A stretch of DNA of 64,000 nucleotides from Sphingomonas koreensis. Lineage in GTDB: Bacteria; Pseudomonadota; Alphaproteobacteria; Sphingomonadales; Sphingomonadaceae. Made by a program: the position numbers and the translations under genes. A model generated the notes under the pieces. That model was not told the origin of the DNA. It saw only the letters and a list, made by a program, of their open reading frames with translations, and ran no database searches. Positions 33,213 to 41,269 of the stretch are shown piece after piece; position 1 is the stretch's first letter, and each line of letters begins with the position of its first letter. The stretch lies in NCBI RefSeq assembly GCF_002797435.1, contig NZ_PGEN01000001.1, positions 3,966,501 through 4,030,500 on the forward strand. Reading direction: 5' to 3'.

Positions 33213-36200
33213 ATGCGGGGCACGACTCGCTCAAATGCGCGCCTGAACAATGCGCGCCTTTCGATTCGACTGGCGATCGGGGCTTCGAGCCTCGCGATCG
33301 CCGCGACTCCGGCACTGGCTCAGGACACGCAGGACGCGCCGCCTCCGACCGAGGAAGCGGAAGAGGTTCTCGTCACCGGCATCCGTGCCAGCCTCGCGCA
33401 GGCGATGACGATCAAGCGCGACGCGCAGGGCGTGGTCGATGCGATCTCCGCCGAGGATATCGGCAAATTTCCCGATACGAATCTGGCGGAATCGCTTCAG
33501 CGCATCACCGGCGTTTCGATCGATCGTTCGAACGGCGAGGGTTCGTTCGTCACGGTCCGCGGCTTCGGCCCGGAATTCAACCTGGTGACGCTGAATGGCC
33601 GGCAGATGCCGACATCGGGTCTTGGCGACGGCGCCAGCGCGCCGGCCACGCGTTCCTTCGATTTCGCCAATCTCGCGTCCGAAGGGATTGCCGGGGTCGA
33701 GGTCTACAAGACCGGCCGTGCGGCGATCCCTTCGGGCGGCATCGGTTCGTCGATCAACATCAAGACGCCGCGCCCGCTCGACCGGCCCGGTCTGCGCGGG
33801 AGCATCGCGGTCAAGGGCGTGCTCGACAGTTCTTACAATCAGGGCGACGAGATCACGCCCGAAGTGTCGGGCATCTTCAGCACGACCCTTGCCGACGACA
33901 AGGTGGGGATCCTGATCGCGGGCTCGTACCAGAAGCGCAAGGCGAGCAACAACGACTACAAGACCGACTGGCGCGACGGCTATCTGGGCAGCGAGAACAA
34001 CTGGGGCTCGCTCGCGCAGCCGGGCGACCCGCGCTACGCCAACATCACCAACCGGCCCGATGCGAATGACGTGTACGAGGTCGCGCAGAACGGATCGTAC
34101 AACCTCAACGATATCGAGCGCGAGCGGATCAACGGCCAGCTGGTGCTGCAATTCCGCCCGATCGAATCGCTGACCGCGACGTTCGACTACACCTATTCCC
34201 GCAATACGGTGGAGGTGCGGACGAGCAGCGTCGGCATCTGGTTCAACCACAACGACACATCGAGCGCTTGGACCGACGGGCCGGTCGCCGGACCGGTCTT
34301 CTATTCGGAAGCGTTCGGCGCGAACGAGCGCAAGGACCTGTCGTACAGCGGCGCGCTGACCGCGAACCGCAGCGAGAATCACTCGTTCGGCGGCAACCTG
34401 GCCTGGGAGGCGCCTGGCGGCGTTACTGCGCAGCTCGATTTCCATCATTCGACCGCGACGTCGAAGCCGACCAACAAGTACGGCACCAGCGTATCGGTAG
34501 GGAACGCGGTATTCGGCCTGGCGAACCAGCGGATCAACTTCGACACCTATCTGCCGGTCATCACCACCAGCTTCCACCCTGGCTTCAATCCACTCGACAC
34601 GTCACAGATCACCCCGACCGGCAACGCGTTCCGCAACGCCTATTTCCGGGACGAGATCAATCAGGCGCAGCTGAAGGCGCGCTACGATCACGAAGGCGGG
34701 CTGCTCGACAGCATCGATTTCGGCGTCTCGTACGTCGAGAACAAGGTCCGTTCGGCCTATGGATTCCTTCAGAACGAAACCTGGAGCGGGGCAGGGCCGG
34801 CTTCGGACATTCCCGACGATATCTTCAAGCTGGTGAGCCTGCCCGACAAGTTCCGCGGGCTGGACGGCGCAGGCAATATCATCCCCAGCCTCTACAGCTT
34901 CGATTTCGAGCGGATGGTCGATATCATCGAGCAGCGCTACGGCACCTGCAGCCGTCCGCAGACGGGCAAGGCGCCGGCGGGAAGCTGCCTGGCCGATTTC
35001 ACGATCGACCGGCGCATCACCGAGAAGACGCTGTCGCCCTATGTACAGGTCGCGGGCAAGTTCAGCGCCTTCGGAAACGACGCGCATGTCGTTGCCGGTC
35101 TTCGATACGAGCATACCAGCATCGATTCGATGGCGCTGGTGCCGATCCCCAACGGCACGTCGTGGGACGCGGCCAACGAATTCTATATCTCCTATTCGGG
35201 CCAGTCGGATTTCTCGCGCTTCAAGGGCGATTACGAGCTCTGGTTGCCCGCCATCGACTTCGACATCTCGCCGTTCGAGAATGTGAAGCTGCGCGCTTCG
35301 TACAGCCACACCATCACCCGTGCGGACTATGCGAGCCTCCAGGGCGGTCTGACGCTCGACACCCAGTTCCGTATCGCGTTCGGCGGCGGCAGCCGCGGCA
35401 ACCCAGGTCTGCTTCCGTACAAGTCGAAGAATATCGATCTGTCGGCGGAATGGTATTACGGGCCGAGCAGCTACATCTCGGTCGGCTTCTTCAACAAGGA
35501 TGTCGAGAACTTCATCGCGCAAGACCGCGTGACCCAAACTGCGTTCGGTCTGCGCACCGTGGCGGGCGGGCCGCGCTACCAGGCGGCGCTCGCGGCACTC
35601 GGCTCCAACGCCAGTGCGCAGGATATCCGCCAATATATCTTCGTGAACTTCCCGGGTTCGACCCAGCGGACCGGCGTCGATCCGTCTGGCTACATCACCG
35701 GCAAGATCTTTGCGTTGCCCGAAGATCCGCTGGTGCCGTTCCAGGTCAACACGCCGGTCAACAACGACCGGACGGCGAACCTCTACGGCTTCGAATTCGC
35801 GGTCCAGCACAGCTTCTGGGATACCGGCTTCGGGGCCATCCTCAACTATACGATCGTCCGGGGCGATGCGACCTACGACAACAGCAAGCCGTCCTCGGTG
35901 ACGCCGCCTCAGTTCGCGCTGACCGGCCTCAGCGACAGCGCGAACGCGGTGCTGTTCTACGACAAGAACGGTATCCAGGCCCGCGTCGCGTACAACTGGC
36001 GCCAGAAATTCCTGTCCGGGACGGGGGCCAACCCGTCCTATGTCGAGGATTATGGCCAGATCGACGCCAGTGCGAGCTACGAGTTCATGCCCGGGCTGAC
36101 CGTATTCGGCGAGGTGATCAACCTGACGGGCGAAAGCCGGCGCGGACATCGCCGGTCGGATCGCAACGTCTATTTCGCCTCGCCTGGCTATGCCCGCTAC

Positions 36201-36227
36201 GCGGCCGGTGTCCGTTTCAATTTCTGA
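33213..36227 (+). CDS. TonB-dependent receptor for glucan oligosaccharides
   Basis: I start at ATG 33213, six bases after GGAGG; ATG 33207 is too close to it. The 1004-residue product has a signal peptide ending ATPALAQ, the TonB-box-like stretch EEVLVTGIRASLAQ, a plug domain with AISAEDIGKFPDTNLAESLQ and VTVRGFGPEFN, and a 22-strand-type barrel ending YARYAAGVRFNF. The plug start VVDAISAEDIGKFPDTN is characteristic of the large carbohydrate-type receptors of sphingomonads and Caulobacter. By context it imports laminarin-type oligosaccharides across the outer membrane. A terminator follows directly, and the sapC-like gene lies downstream of that. Confidence 0.92.
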   Translation: MRGTTRSNARLNNARLSIRLAIGASSLAIAATPALAQDTQDAPPPTEEAEEVLVTGIRASLAQAMTIKRDAQGVVDAISAEDIGKFPDTNLAESLQRITGVSIDRSNGEGSFVTVRGFGPEFNLVTLNGRQMPTSGLGDGASAPATRSFDFANLASEGIAGVEVYKTGRAAIPSGGIGSSINIKTPRPLDRPGLRGSIAVKGVLDSSYNQGDEITPEVSGIFSTTLADDKVGILIAGSYQKRKASNNDYKTDWRDGYLGSENNWGSLAQPGDPRYANITNRPDANDVYEVAQNGSYNLNDIERERINGQLVLQFRPIESLTATFDYTYSRNTVEVRTSSVGIWFNHNDTSSAWTDGPVAGPVFYSEAFGANERKDLSYSGALTANRSENHSFGGNLAWEAPGGVTAQLDFHHSTATSKPTNKYGTSVSVGNAVFGLANQRINFDTYLPVITTSFHPGFNPLDTSQITPTGNAFRNAYFRDEINQAQLKARYDHEGGLLDSIDFGVSYVENKVRSAYGFLQNETWSGAGPASDIPDDIFKLVSLPDKFRGLDGAGNIIPSLYSFDFERMVDIIEQRYGTCSRPQTGKAPAGSCLADFTIDRRITEKTLSPYVQVAGKFSAFGNDAHVVAGLRYEHTSIDSMALVPIPNGTSWDAANEFYISYSGQSDFSRFKGDYELWLPAIDFDISPFENVKLRASYSHTITRADYASLQGGLTLDTQFRIAFGGGSRGNPGLLPYKSKNIDLSAEWYYGPSSYISVGFFNKDVENFIAQDRVTQTAFGLRTVAGGPRYQAALAALGSNASAQDIRQYIFVNFPGSTQRTGVDPSGYITGKIFALPEDPLVPFQVNTPVNNDRTANLYGFEFAVQHSFWDTGFGAILNYTIVRGDATYDNSKPSSVTPPQFALTGLSDSANAVLFYDKNGIQARVAYNWRQKFLSGTGANPSYVEDYGQIDASASYEFMPGLTVFGEVINLTGESRRGHRRSDRNVYFASPGYARYAAGVRFNF

Positions 36228-36240
36228 GCCTCCTCCCCAG

Positions 36241-36269
36241 CCACCCTCTTCGGAGGGTGGCCTTTTTTT
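36241..36269 (+). terminator. Rho-independent terminator after the TBDT gene
   Basis: CCACCCTC-TTCG-GAGGGTGG is a perfect eight-base stem capped by a UUCG tetraloop (36241-36260). It is followed by CC and seven T (36263-36269). It lies 13 bases after the TBDT stop and 28 bases before the SapC ATG, so it should reduce expression of the downstream genes relative to the receptor. Confidence 0.92.
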
Positions 36270-36296
36270 GTTACGGGTGGGGAAACTGGAGAGGCA

Positions 36297-37016
36297 ATGG
36301 GCGAAACGGTGACGACGACGGGTCACGCACTGCTGACGGCGGAGGCGCATCGCGAGCTGAGCGTCCGCCGCGACCGCGGGCCGGCGCTGGGCGATGCGGT
36401 GATGAGCTGCGTGACCATGCCCGCCGAGTTCCGGCGGGTGCAGGTGCATTATCCGATCCTGTTCCGGCGCAATGCCGAGCGCGACGCGTTCACCGCGATC
36501 GCGCTGTTCGGCTTCCAGGAGGGCGAGAACCTGTTCCTGGAAGGCGGGATGTGGGGTGCGGACTATGTGCCGCTCGCGATCGATATCCAGCCCTTCCTGA
36601 TCGGCGGGACGGCCGATGCGCGACAGGTGCATGTCGATCTGGCCAGCCCGCGGATCGGCGCGGGCGAGCGCGTGTTCGACGATGCGGGACAGCCGACCCC
36701 CTATCTCGAGGCGGTCGCCGGGCAATTGGGCGAGCTCGACGAAGGCTATCGCGCGTCGGGCGATTTCTTCGCGGCGCTGCGGCGATACGAGCTGCTCGAG
36801 CCGTTGACGCTGGAGATCACGCTGGACGACGGATCGGTCAACCGGCTGGTCGGGTTTCATGTGATCGACGAGGCACGGCTGGCTGCGCTGGATGCCTCAG
36901 CGCTCGGCGCGCTGCATGCGGAGGGGCATTTGATGCCCATCTTCATGGCGGTCGCGTCGATCGGCAATTTCAACGCGCTGGTCGCGCGCAAGAACCTGCG
37001 GCTGAGCAATGGCTGA
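36297..37016 (+). CDS. SapC-family protein of the TBDT locus
   Basis: The 239-residue cytoplasmic-looking product has the SapC-like pattern: a region around VHYPILFRRN, ALFGFQEGENLFL, and a C-terminal FMAVASIGNFNALVARKN. The name comes from a Campylobacter surface-layer-associated protein; the biochemical role is unknown. It starts after a GGAGAGG and overlaps the cupin-like gene by eight bases. In sphingomonads, Caulobacter and xanthomonads such genes recur next to carbohydrate TBDTs together with cupin-like and halogenase-like genes, which is the arrangement here. Confidence 0.85.
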   Translation: MGETVTTTGHALLTAEAHRELSVRRDRGPALGDAVMSCVTMPAEFRRVQVHYPILFRRNAERDAFTAIALFGFQEGENLFLEGGMWGADYVPLAIDIQPFLIGGTADARQVHVDLASPRIGAGERVFDDAGQPTPYLEAVAGQLGELDEGYRASGDFFAALRRYELLEPLTLEITLDDGSVNRLVGFHVIDEARLAALDASALGALHAEGHLMPIFMAVASIGNFNALVARKNLRLSNG

Positions 37017-38040
37017 AGCCGATCCCGGCGCCCTGAGCGGACTGGCCACGGTGCCGGAGATCGCGGTGGCGAGCGCGGCCGAACTCGATGCGCGCTTGCG
37101 TACCGCCGGGGCGCCGTTCGTGGTGCGCGGGCTGGTCGTGGACTGGCCGCTGGTCGCTGCGGGCAAGTGGTCGGGCCAGGCTGCGCGCGACTATCTGCTG
37201 GGCAAACATCGCGACGTGCCCTTCACCGTCGCGGTCGGCAATGCGGCCGGGGATGCGCGGATCTTCTACGATCCTGCAATGGCGGTGAACTTCCGGACCC
37301 TGCGCGGGCGGCTGAGCGACATTTTCGCGGACATCGATGCGGCGGAGAACGATCCTGCCGCGCCGCCCATCTATGTCGCATCGACCGACGTGCACGACTA
37401 TTTCGACGGGCTGCACGCCGAGAATCATGTCGCGCTGGGCGACCGCCGCTGCCGGGCGGGCATCTGGATCGGCACGCGCACGCGGATCGCGGCGCATAAC
37501 GATTTCCCGGACAATCTCGCCTGCGTCGCGGTGGGGCGGCGGCGTTTCACGCTGTTTCCGCCGGATCAGTTCGGCAATCTCTATCTGGGGCCGCTCGACA
37601 ACACACCTGCGGGCCGCGCAGTGAGCATGGTCGATTTCGCGGAGCCCGATTTCGCTGCGCACCCCAGGTTCCGCGAGGCGCTGGCGCACGCCCAGGTCGC
37701 CGAACTGGAGCCCGGTGACGCGATCTTCATCCCTTCGATGTGGTACCACAATGTCGAGGGGCGCTCGGCGTTCAACGTGCTGATCAACTATTGGTGGCGC
37801 GAGACGCCCGGCTGGCTTGGCCAGCCCGAGGATGCGCTGCACCATGCGCTGCTCGCGATCCGCGATCTGCCGCGGGAGGAGAAGGCGCGGTGGCGCGCGC
37901 TGTTCGATCATTATGTCTTTGCCAATGGGGATGACGTGACGGAACATCTGCCCGAAGGAGCGCGCGGCATTCTCGATCCGTTGACACCCGAAACCGCGTC
38001 GCGCATCCGCGCCTATCTGCTGCGGCAGCTCAGCCAATGA
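37009..38040 (+). CDS. Cupin-like (JmjC/FIH-type) protein, probable Fe(II)/2-oxoglutarate oxygenase
   Basis: The 343-residue product has the Cupin_8/JmjC-like fold. The metal triad is visible as His163-x-Asp165 (AAHNDFPDN) and His247 (MWYHNVEGRS), 84 residues apart, and the C-terminal half carries RFTLFPPDQFGNLYLGP. Proteins of this type hydroxylate side chains of other proteins or small molecules. It starts eight bases before the SapC stop, and its stop overlaps the halogenase ATG (ATGA). The substrate is unknown; a link to the receptor or imported glycans is only contextual. Confidence 0.85.
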   Translation: MAEADPGALSGLATVPEIAVASAAELDARLRTAGAPFVVRGLVVDWPLVAAGKWSGQAARDYLLGKHRDVPFTVAVGNAAGDARIFYDPAMAVNFRTLRGRLSDIFADIDAAENDPAAPPIYVASTDVHDYFDGLHAENHVALGDRRCRAGIWIGTRTRIAAHNDFPDNLACVAVGRRRFTLFPPDQFGNLYLGPLDNTPAGRAVSMVDFAEPDFAAHPRFREALAHAQVAELEPGDAIFIPSMWYHNVEGRSAFNVLINYWWRETPGWLGQPEDALHHALLAIRDLPREEKARWRALFDHYVFANGDDVTEHLPEGARGILDPLTPETASRIRAYLLRQLSQ

Positions 38041-39533
38041 CGGAGAAACGCCCCACGCGCGTCGTCATTGCCGGTGGCGGCACCTCGGGCTGGATGGCCG
38101 CCGCCGCGATCAGCCGGACGATGGGCCGCACGGTCGACCTGACCTTGGTCGAATCCGAGCAGATCGGTACGATCGGAGTGGGGGAGTCGACCATCCCGCC
38201 GCTGGTCAACTTCAACCGCATCCTCGGGATCGGCGAGGCCGAGTTCATGGCCGCGGCGCAGGCGACGTTCAAGCTCGGCATCCTGTTCGACAACTGGAAG
38301 CATGACGGGCACAGCTATTTCCACAGCTTCGGCCTGTCGGGGAAGGATCACTGGTCGGCGGGGTTTCAGCATTTCTGGCTGTACGCGCGCTCGCGAGGCT
38401 GTCCCGAGCCCTATGACGACTATTGCCTTGAGCTTGCTGCGGCGATGCAGGGCAAGTTCGCGCACCTGCCGCAGGACCGGATGAACTATGCCTATCACGT
38501 CGATGCGACGCTATACGGCCGTTATCTGCGCAAACTCGCGGAGGAGTCCGGAACGAAGCGCGTCGAGGGCAAGATCCAACGCGTTGAATTGAATGGAGAA
38601 ACCGGCGACATCGCCGCCCTGCACCTCGATGGTGAGCGGCGGATCGAGGGAGATGTATTCGTTGATTGCACCGGTTTTCGAGGCCTGCTGATCGAAGGCG
38701 CGCTGCATGCCGGGTTCGAGGATTGGGGCCATTGGCTGCCCAACGACAGCGCCATCGCGGTGCAGGCGAGGCATCTGGGGCCACCGCAACCCTATACGCA
38801 GGCGATCGCGCACGATGCCGGCTGGCAATGGCGCATCCCGCTCCAGCACCGGATGGGCGCGGGCATCGTCTATTCGAGCGGTTATCTGTCGCGCGACGAG
38901 GCGCATCACCGGCTGATCTCGACCGTGGGCGAACCACTGATCGAGCCCTTTGATATCAAGTTCCGCGGCGGCGTGCGGCGAAAGCAATGGTATCGCAACT
39001 GCGTCGCGATCGGCTTGTCGGGCGGCTTTGTCGAGCCGCTGGAGGCGACGACGGTTCACCTGATCCAGCGCGCGGTGCTGCGCTTCGTGCGGCTGATGCC
39101 CAACGGCCGGGTAAGCGAGCGCGATGCTGCCGAGTTCAACGAGCAGCAGCGCCAGGATATCGAGCAGATCCGCGACTTCGTGATCCTGCATTACAAAGCG
39201 ACGGACCGGCGTGACAGTGCCTTCTGGCGGCACGTTGCCGCAATGCCGGTGCCGGATTCGCTGTCTCAGAAGATCGAGCTGTTCCGCGAGACCGGCCGTA
39301 CCTTCCGCAGGAACGAGGAACTGTTCGCGGAGAATAGCTGGGTGCAGGTGATGATGGGGCAGGGGATCGATCCGCAGAGCTGGCACCCGATCGCGGAGAA
39401 GCTGTCCGACGAGGAACTGATGCGCCTGATGTCGACGCTGCGTGAGGACGTGACGCGAACCGTGGCGACGCTGCCCGAACATCATACCTATGTCGCACAA
39501 TATTGCGGCGCGGCCGATCCGCTGGCGGCCTGA
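38037..39533 (+). CDS. Flavin-dependent tryptophan-halogenase-like protein
   Basis: The 498-residue product has an N-terminal FAD-binding motif (IAGGGTSGWMAAAAISR), the segment GVGESTIPPL, the catalytic Lys at residue 79 (FKLGILFDNW, the same number as Lys79 of PrnA as I recall), and the halogenase motif W263-x-W265-x-I-P (GWQWRIPL). It therefore retains the key residues of FADH2-dependent halogenases. No flavin reductase gene and no secondary-metabolite genes are nearby; it lies in a glucan-uptake operon with SapC and cupin-like genes. The true substrate in this recurrent setting is not known to me. Confidence 0.88.
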   Translation: MTEKRPTRVVIAGGGTSGWMAAAAISRTMGRTVDLTLVESEQIGTIGVGESTIPPLVNFNRILGIGEAEFMAAAQATFKLGILFDNWKHDGHSYFHSFGLSGKDHWSAGFQHFWLYARSRGCPEPYDDYCLELAAAMQGKFAHLPQDRMNYAYHVDATLYGRYLRKLAEESGTKRVEGKIQRVELNGETGDIAALHLDGERRIEGDVFVDCTGFRGLLIEGALHAGFEDWGHWLPNDSAIAVQARHLGPPQPYTQAIAHDAGWQWRIPLQHRMGAGIVYSSGYLSRDEAHHRLISTVGEPLIEPFDIKFRGGVRRKQWYRNCVAIGLSGGFVEPLEATTVHLIQRAVLRFVRLMPNGRVSERDAAEFNEQQRQDIEQIRDFVILHYKATDRRDSAFWRHVAAMPVPDSLSQKIELFRETGRTFRRNEELFAENSWVQVMMGQGIDPQSWHPIAEKLSDEELMRLMSTLREDVTRTVATLPEHHTYVAQYCGAADPLAA

Positions 39534-39549
39534 AGGAACGAACGAACAC

Positions 39550-40596
39550 ATGGCACGCCGCAAACAGGCCGTCACGATCCGGCACGTCGCCGCCGATGCT
39601 GGGGTTTCGCTCCAGACGGTGAGCCGCGTGATCAACAAGGAGCCGAATGTCCGGCCCGAAATGGCCGAGCGTGTCCGCGCGTCGATCGCCAAGCTGGGCT
39701 ATGTCCCCTCGATCGCGGCGCAGCGAATGAGCGGATCGCGGTCCTATCTCATCATGGCGCTCAACGATCGCGAGCGCACGATCGACGGCTGGCGTGCGCG
39801 CGACGGCACCGACTGGGTCGATCAGATGTTGCTCGGCGGCATGCTGACCTGCGCCGAACATGGTTACCGACTGATCGTCGAGCTGGTCGACACACATAGC
39901 GACCATATCGAGCGCGAGCTGAGCGCGGCCCTTGCGGCGCTGCAGCCCGATGGCGTGATCCTGACTCCGCCGCACTCGGCCAATCCCGCGATTCTGGCCT
40001 TGCTCGACGACGCGCATATTGGGCTCGCCCGGATCGGGTCGCTGGCCGAAGGGCCAGGGTTCCGGCTGACGATGGGGGACGATATCGCGGCAGGGCTCGC
40101 CACCCGGCATCTGATCGAGCTGGGCCATGAGCGGATCGGGCTGATCGCCGGGCCGGACGAGTATGAACTGAGCGGCTGGCGTGTCGATGGCTGGCGCGCG
40201 GCGATGGCCGAGGCAGGGCTGTCGATTGAAGGACTGCTGGCGCAAGGCGACTTCTCGCGTCAGTCGGGCCGTGCCGCAGCCCCGAGCCTGCTGGAGGCGG
40301 GGGCGACTGCGATCATCGCAAGCAATGACCAGATGACGCTGGGAACGCTGGAAATCGCGCGCGAGCGCGGGCTGGAGGTACCTGGTGATCTCTCTCTCAT
40401 CAGCTTCGACGACACGCCGATCGCAAGATTTCACCACCCGTCCCTGACCGCGGTTACGCAACCCATCGCTGATGTGACGGCGCGCGCCGTCGAACTGATC
40501 ATCGCCGAACGGGGCGGGGAGGCCGCACCAGACGGGCCGGTTGTGGTTTTCCCGTCACTGACTGTGCGCCAATCGACAGGGCCGCGCCGGGGCTGA
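39550..40596 (+). CDS. LacI-family transcriptional regulator of the glucan locus
   Basis: I start at ATG 39550 (MARRKQAVTIRHVAADAGVS); an upstream in-frame ATG at 39490 would lie inside the halogenase gene. The 348-residue product has the N-terminal helix-turn-helix and hinge helix (about 8-57, with VSLQTVSRVIN) and a periplasmic-binding-protein-like effector domain with SNDQMTLGTLEIARERG and SFDDTPIARFHHPSLTAV. The hinge helix inserts at a central CG step, matching the AACGTT core of the three operators at 28658, 33070 and 33159. It lies 16 bases after the halogenase gene, so it is probably co-transcribed. The effector is probably a beta-glucan-derived sugar (inference). Confidence 0.92.
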   Translation: MARRKQAVTIRHVAADAGVSLQTVSRVINKEPNVRPEMAERVRASIAKLGYVPSIAAQRMSGSRSYLIMALNDRERTIDGWRARDGTDWVDQMLLGGMLTCAEHGYRLIVELVDTHSDHIERELSAALAALQPDGVILTPPHSANPAILALLDDAHIGLARIGSLAEGPGFRLTMGDDIAAGLATRHLIELGHERIGLIAGPDEYELSGWRVDGWRAAMAEAGLSIEGLLAQGDFSRQSGRAAAPSLLEAGATAIIASNDQMTLGTLEIARERGLEVPGDLSLISFDDTPIARFHHPSLTAVTQPIADVTARAVELIIAERGGEAAPDGPVVVFPSLTVRQSTGPRRG

Positions 40597-40633
40597 TCAT
40601 CGATGAGGTCCCGGTACGGCCCGAGAATGCTGC

Positions 40634-40719
40634 TGGTACGGGCGGGGGGACTTGAACCCCCACGGGCCTAAGCCCAACGGATTTTAAGTCCGGTGCGTCT
40701 ACCATTCCGCCACGCCCGC
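40634..40719 (-). tRNA. tRNA-Leu (anticodon TAA)
   Basis: The minus strand folds into a class II tRNA. The acceptor stem is GCGGGCG with CGCCCGT followed by ACCA, the D arm contains GGAATGGTAGACGC, the anticodon loop is CTTAAAA with anticodon TAA, the variable arm is long, and the T arm contains GGTTCAAGTCC. The CCA end is encoded. It lies downstream of ihfB on the same strand. Confidence 0.97.
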
Positions 40720-40780
40720 GCGTGCGGAAAGCCTCTATCGGTTCAATGGATGGGTGCCAAGCGCGTTGGCGGTGCAGCCT

Positions 40781-41059
40781 CTAGACGTTGAGGCGGCTGC
40801 GCATTTCCTTGCCGGGCTTGAAATAGGGGACCCGCTTCGCACCGACATCGACGGTCTCGCCGGTGCGGGGGTTACGGCCGGTGCGTGCATCGCGGGCGCG
40901 GGTGGAGAAAGCGCCGAAACCGCGCAATTCGACGCGGCCATTGGAAACCAGGCGCGTGGTGATTTCTTCGAAGAAAGTATCGACGATGCGTTCGATCTCA
41001 CGCGCAGACAGGTCGGGATTGTCCGCCGCCAGCATCTGCACGAGTTCAGAACGGATCAT
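40781..41059 (-). CDS. ihfB: Integration host factor subunit beta
   Basis: The 92-residue HU/IHF-fold protein begins [20 protein letters not shown] and carries the DNA-bending arm [20 protein letters not shown]. It ends [14 protein letters not shown], as in IHF beta. It pairs with IHF alpha (encoded elsewhere) to bend DNA. It follows rpsA on the same strand, the conserved proteobacterial order. Confidence 0.95.
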   Translation of the reverse strand: MIRSELVQMLAADNPDLSAREIERIVDTFFEEITTRLVSNGRVELRGFGAFSTRARDARTGRNPRTGETVDVGAKRVPYFKPGKEMRSRLNV

Positions 41060-41231
41060 TCCGTGTCCCCAAAATGCCCGGCGGTGTCATCAAACCGGGA
41101 AATCACCTCTCGGCCCTTCGCAGGGGGAGCGTGGGACTGAGTCTAGGCCCGATTCCGCAGCGGCATCAATAAAATCTTGCGGCGGGAATCCCGTTTTTGG
41201 AGGGGCGGCAGGGAAGCTGTTGAAAAGATTG

Positions 41232-41263
41232 GCGGGGCGGGCGGTAAAAACCGCTCGCCCCGC
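41232..41263 (-). terminator. Long hairpin between rpsA and ihfB (attenuator or RNA stabiliser)
   Basis: GCGGGGCGGGCGGT and ACCGCTCGCCCCGC pair over 14 bases with one mismatch on the transcript and an A4/U4 loop, six bases after the rpsA stop. There is no U tract after it on the minus strand, so it is more likely a partial terminator or mRNA-protecting structure than a full stop. Confidence 0.5.
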
Positions 41264-41269
41264 ACCAAA

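Noticed and set aside
34602..36860. Open 752-codon frame on the minus strand across the TBDT and sapC-like genes
   Set aside because: It covers the terminator at 36241-36269 and has no domain pattern; the plus-strand genes have signal peptide, motifs and ribosome-binding sites.
40756..40770. GCCAA-GCGCG-TTGGC hairpin after ihfB as a terminator
   Set aside because: Five-base stem and no U tract; too weak to call.
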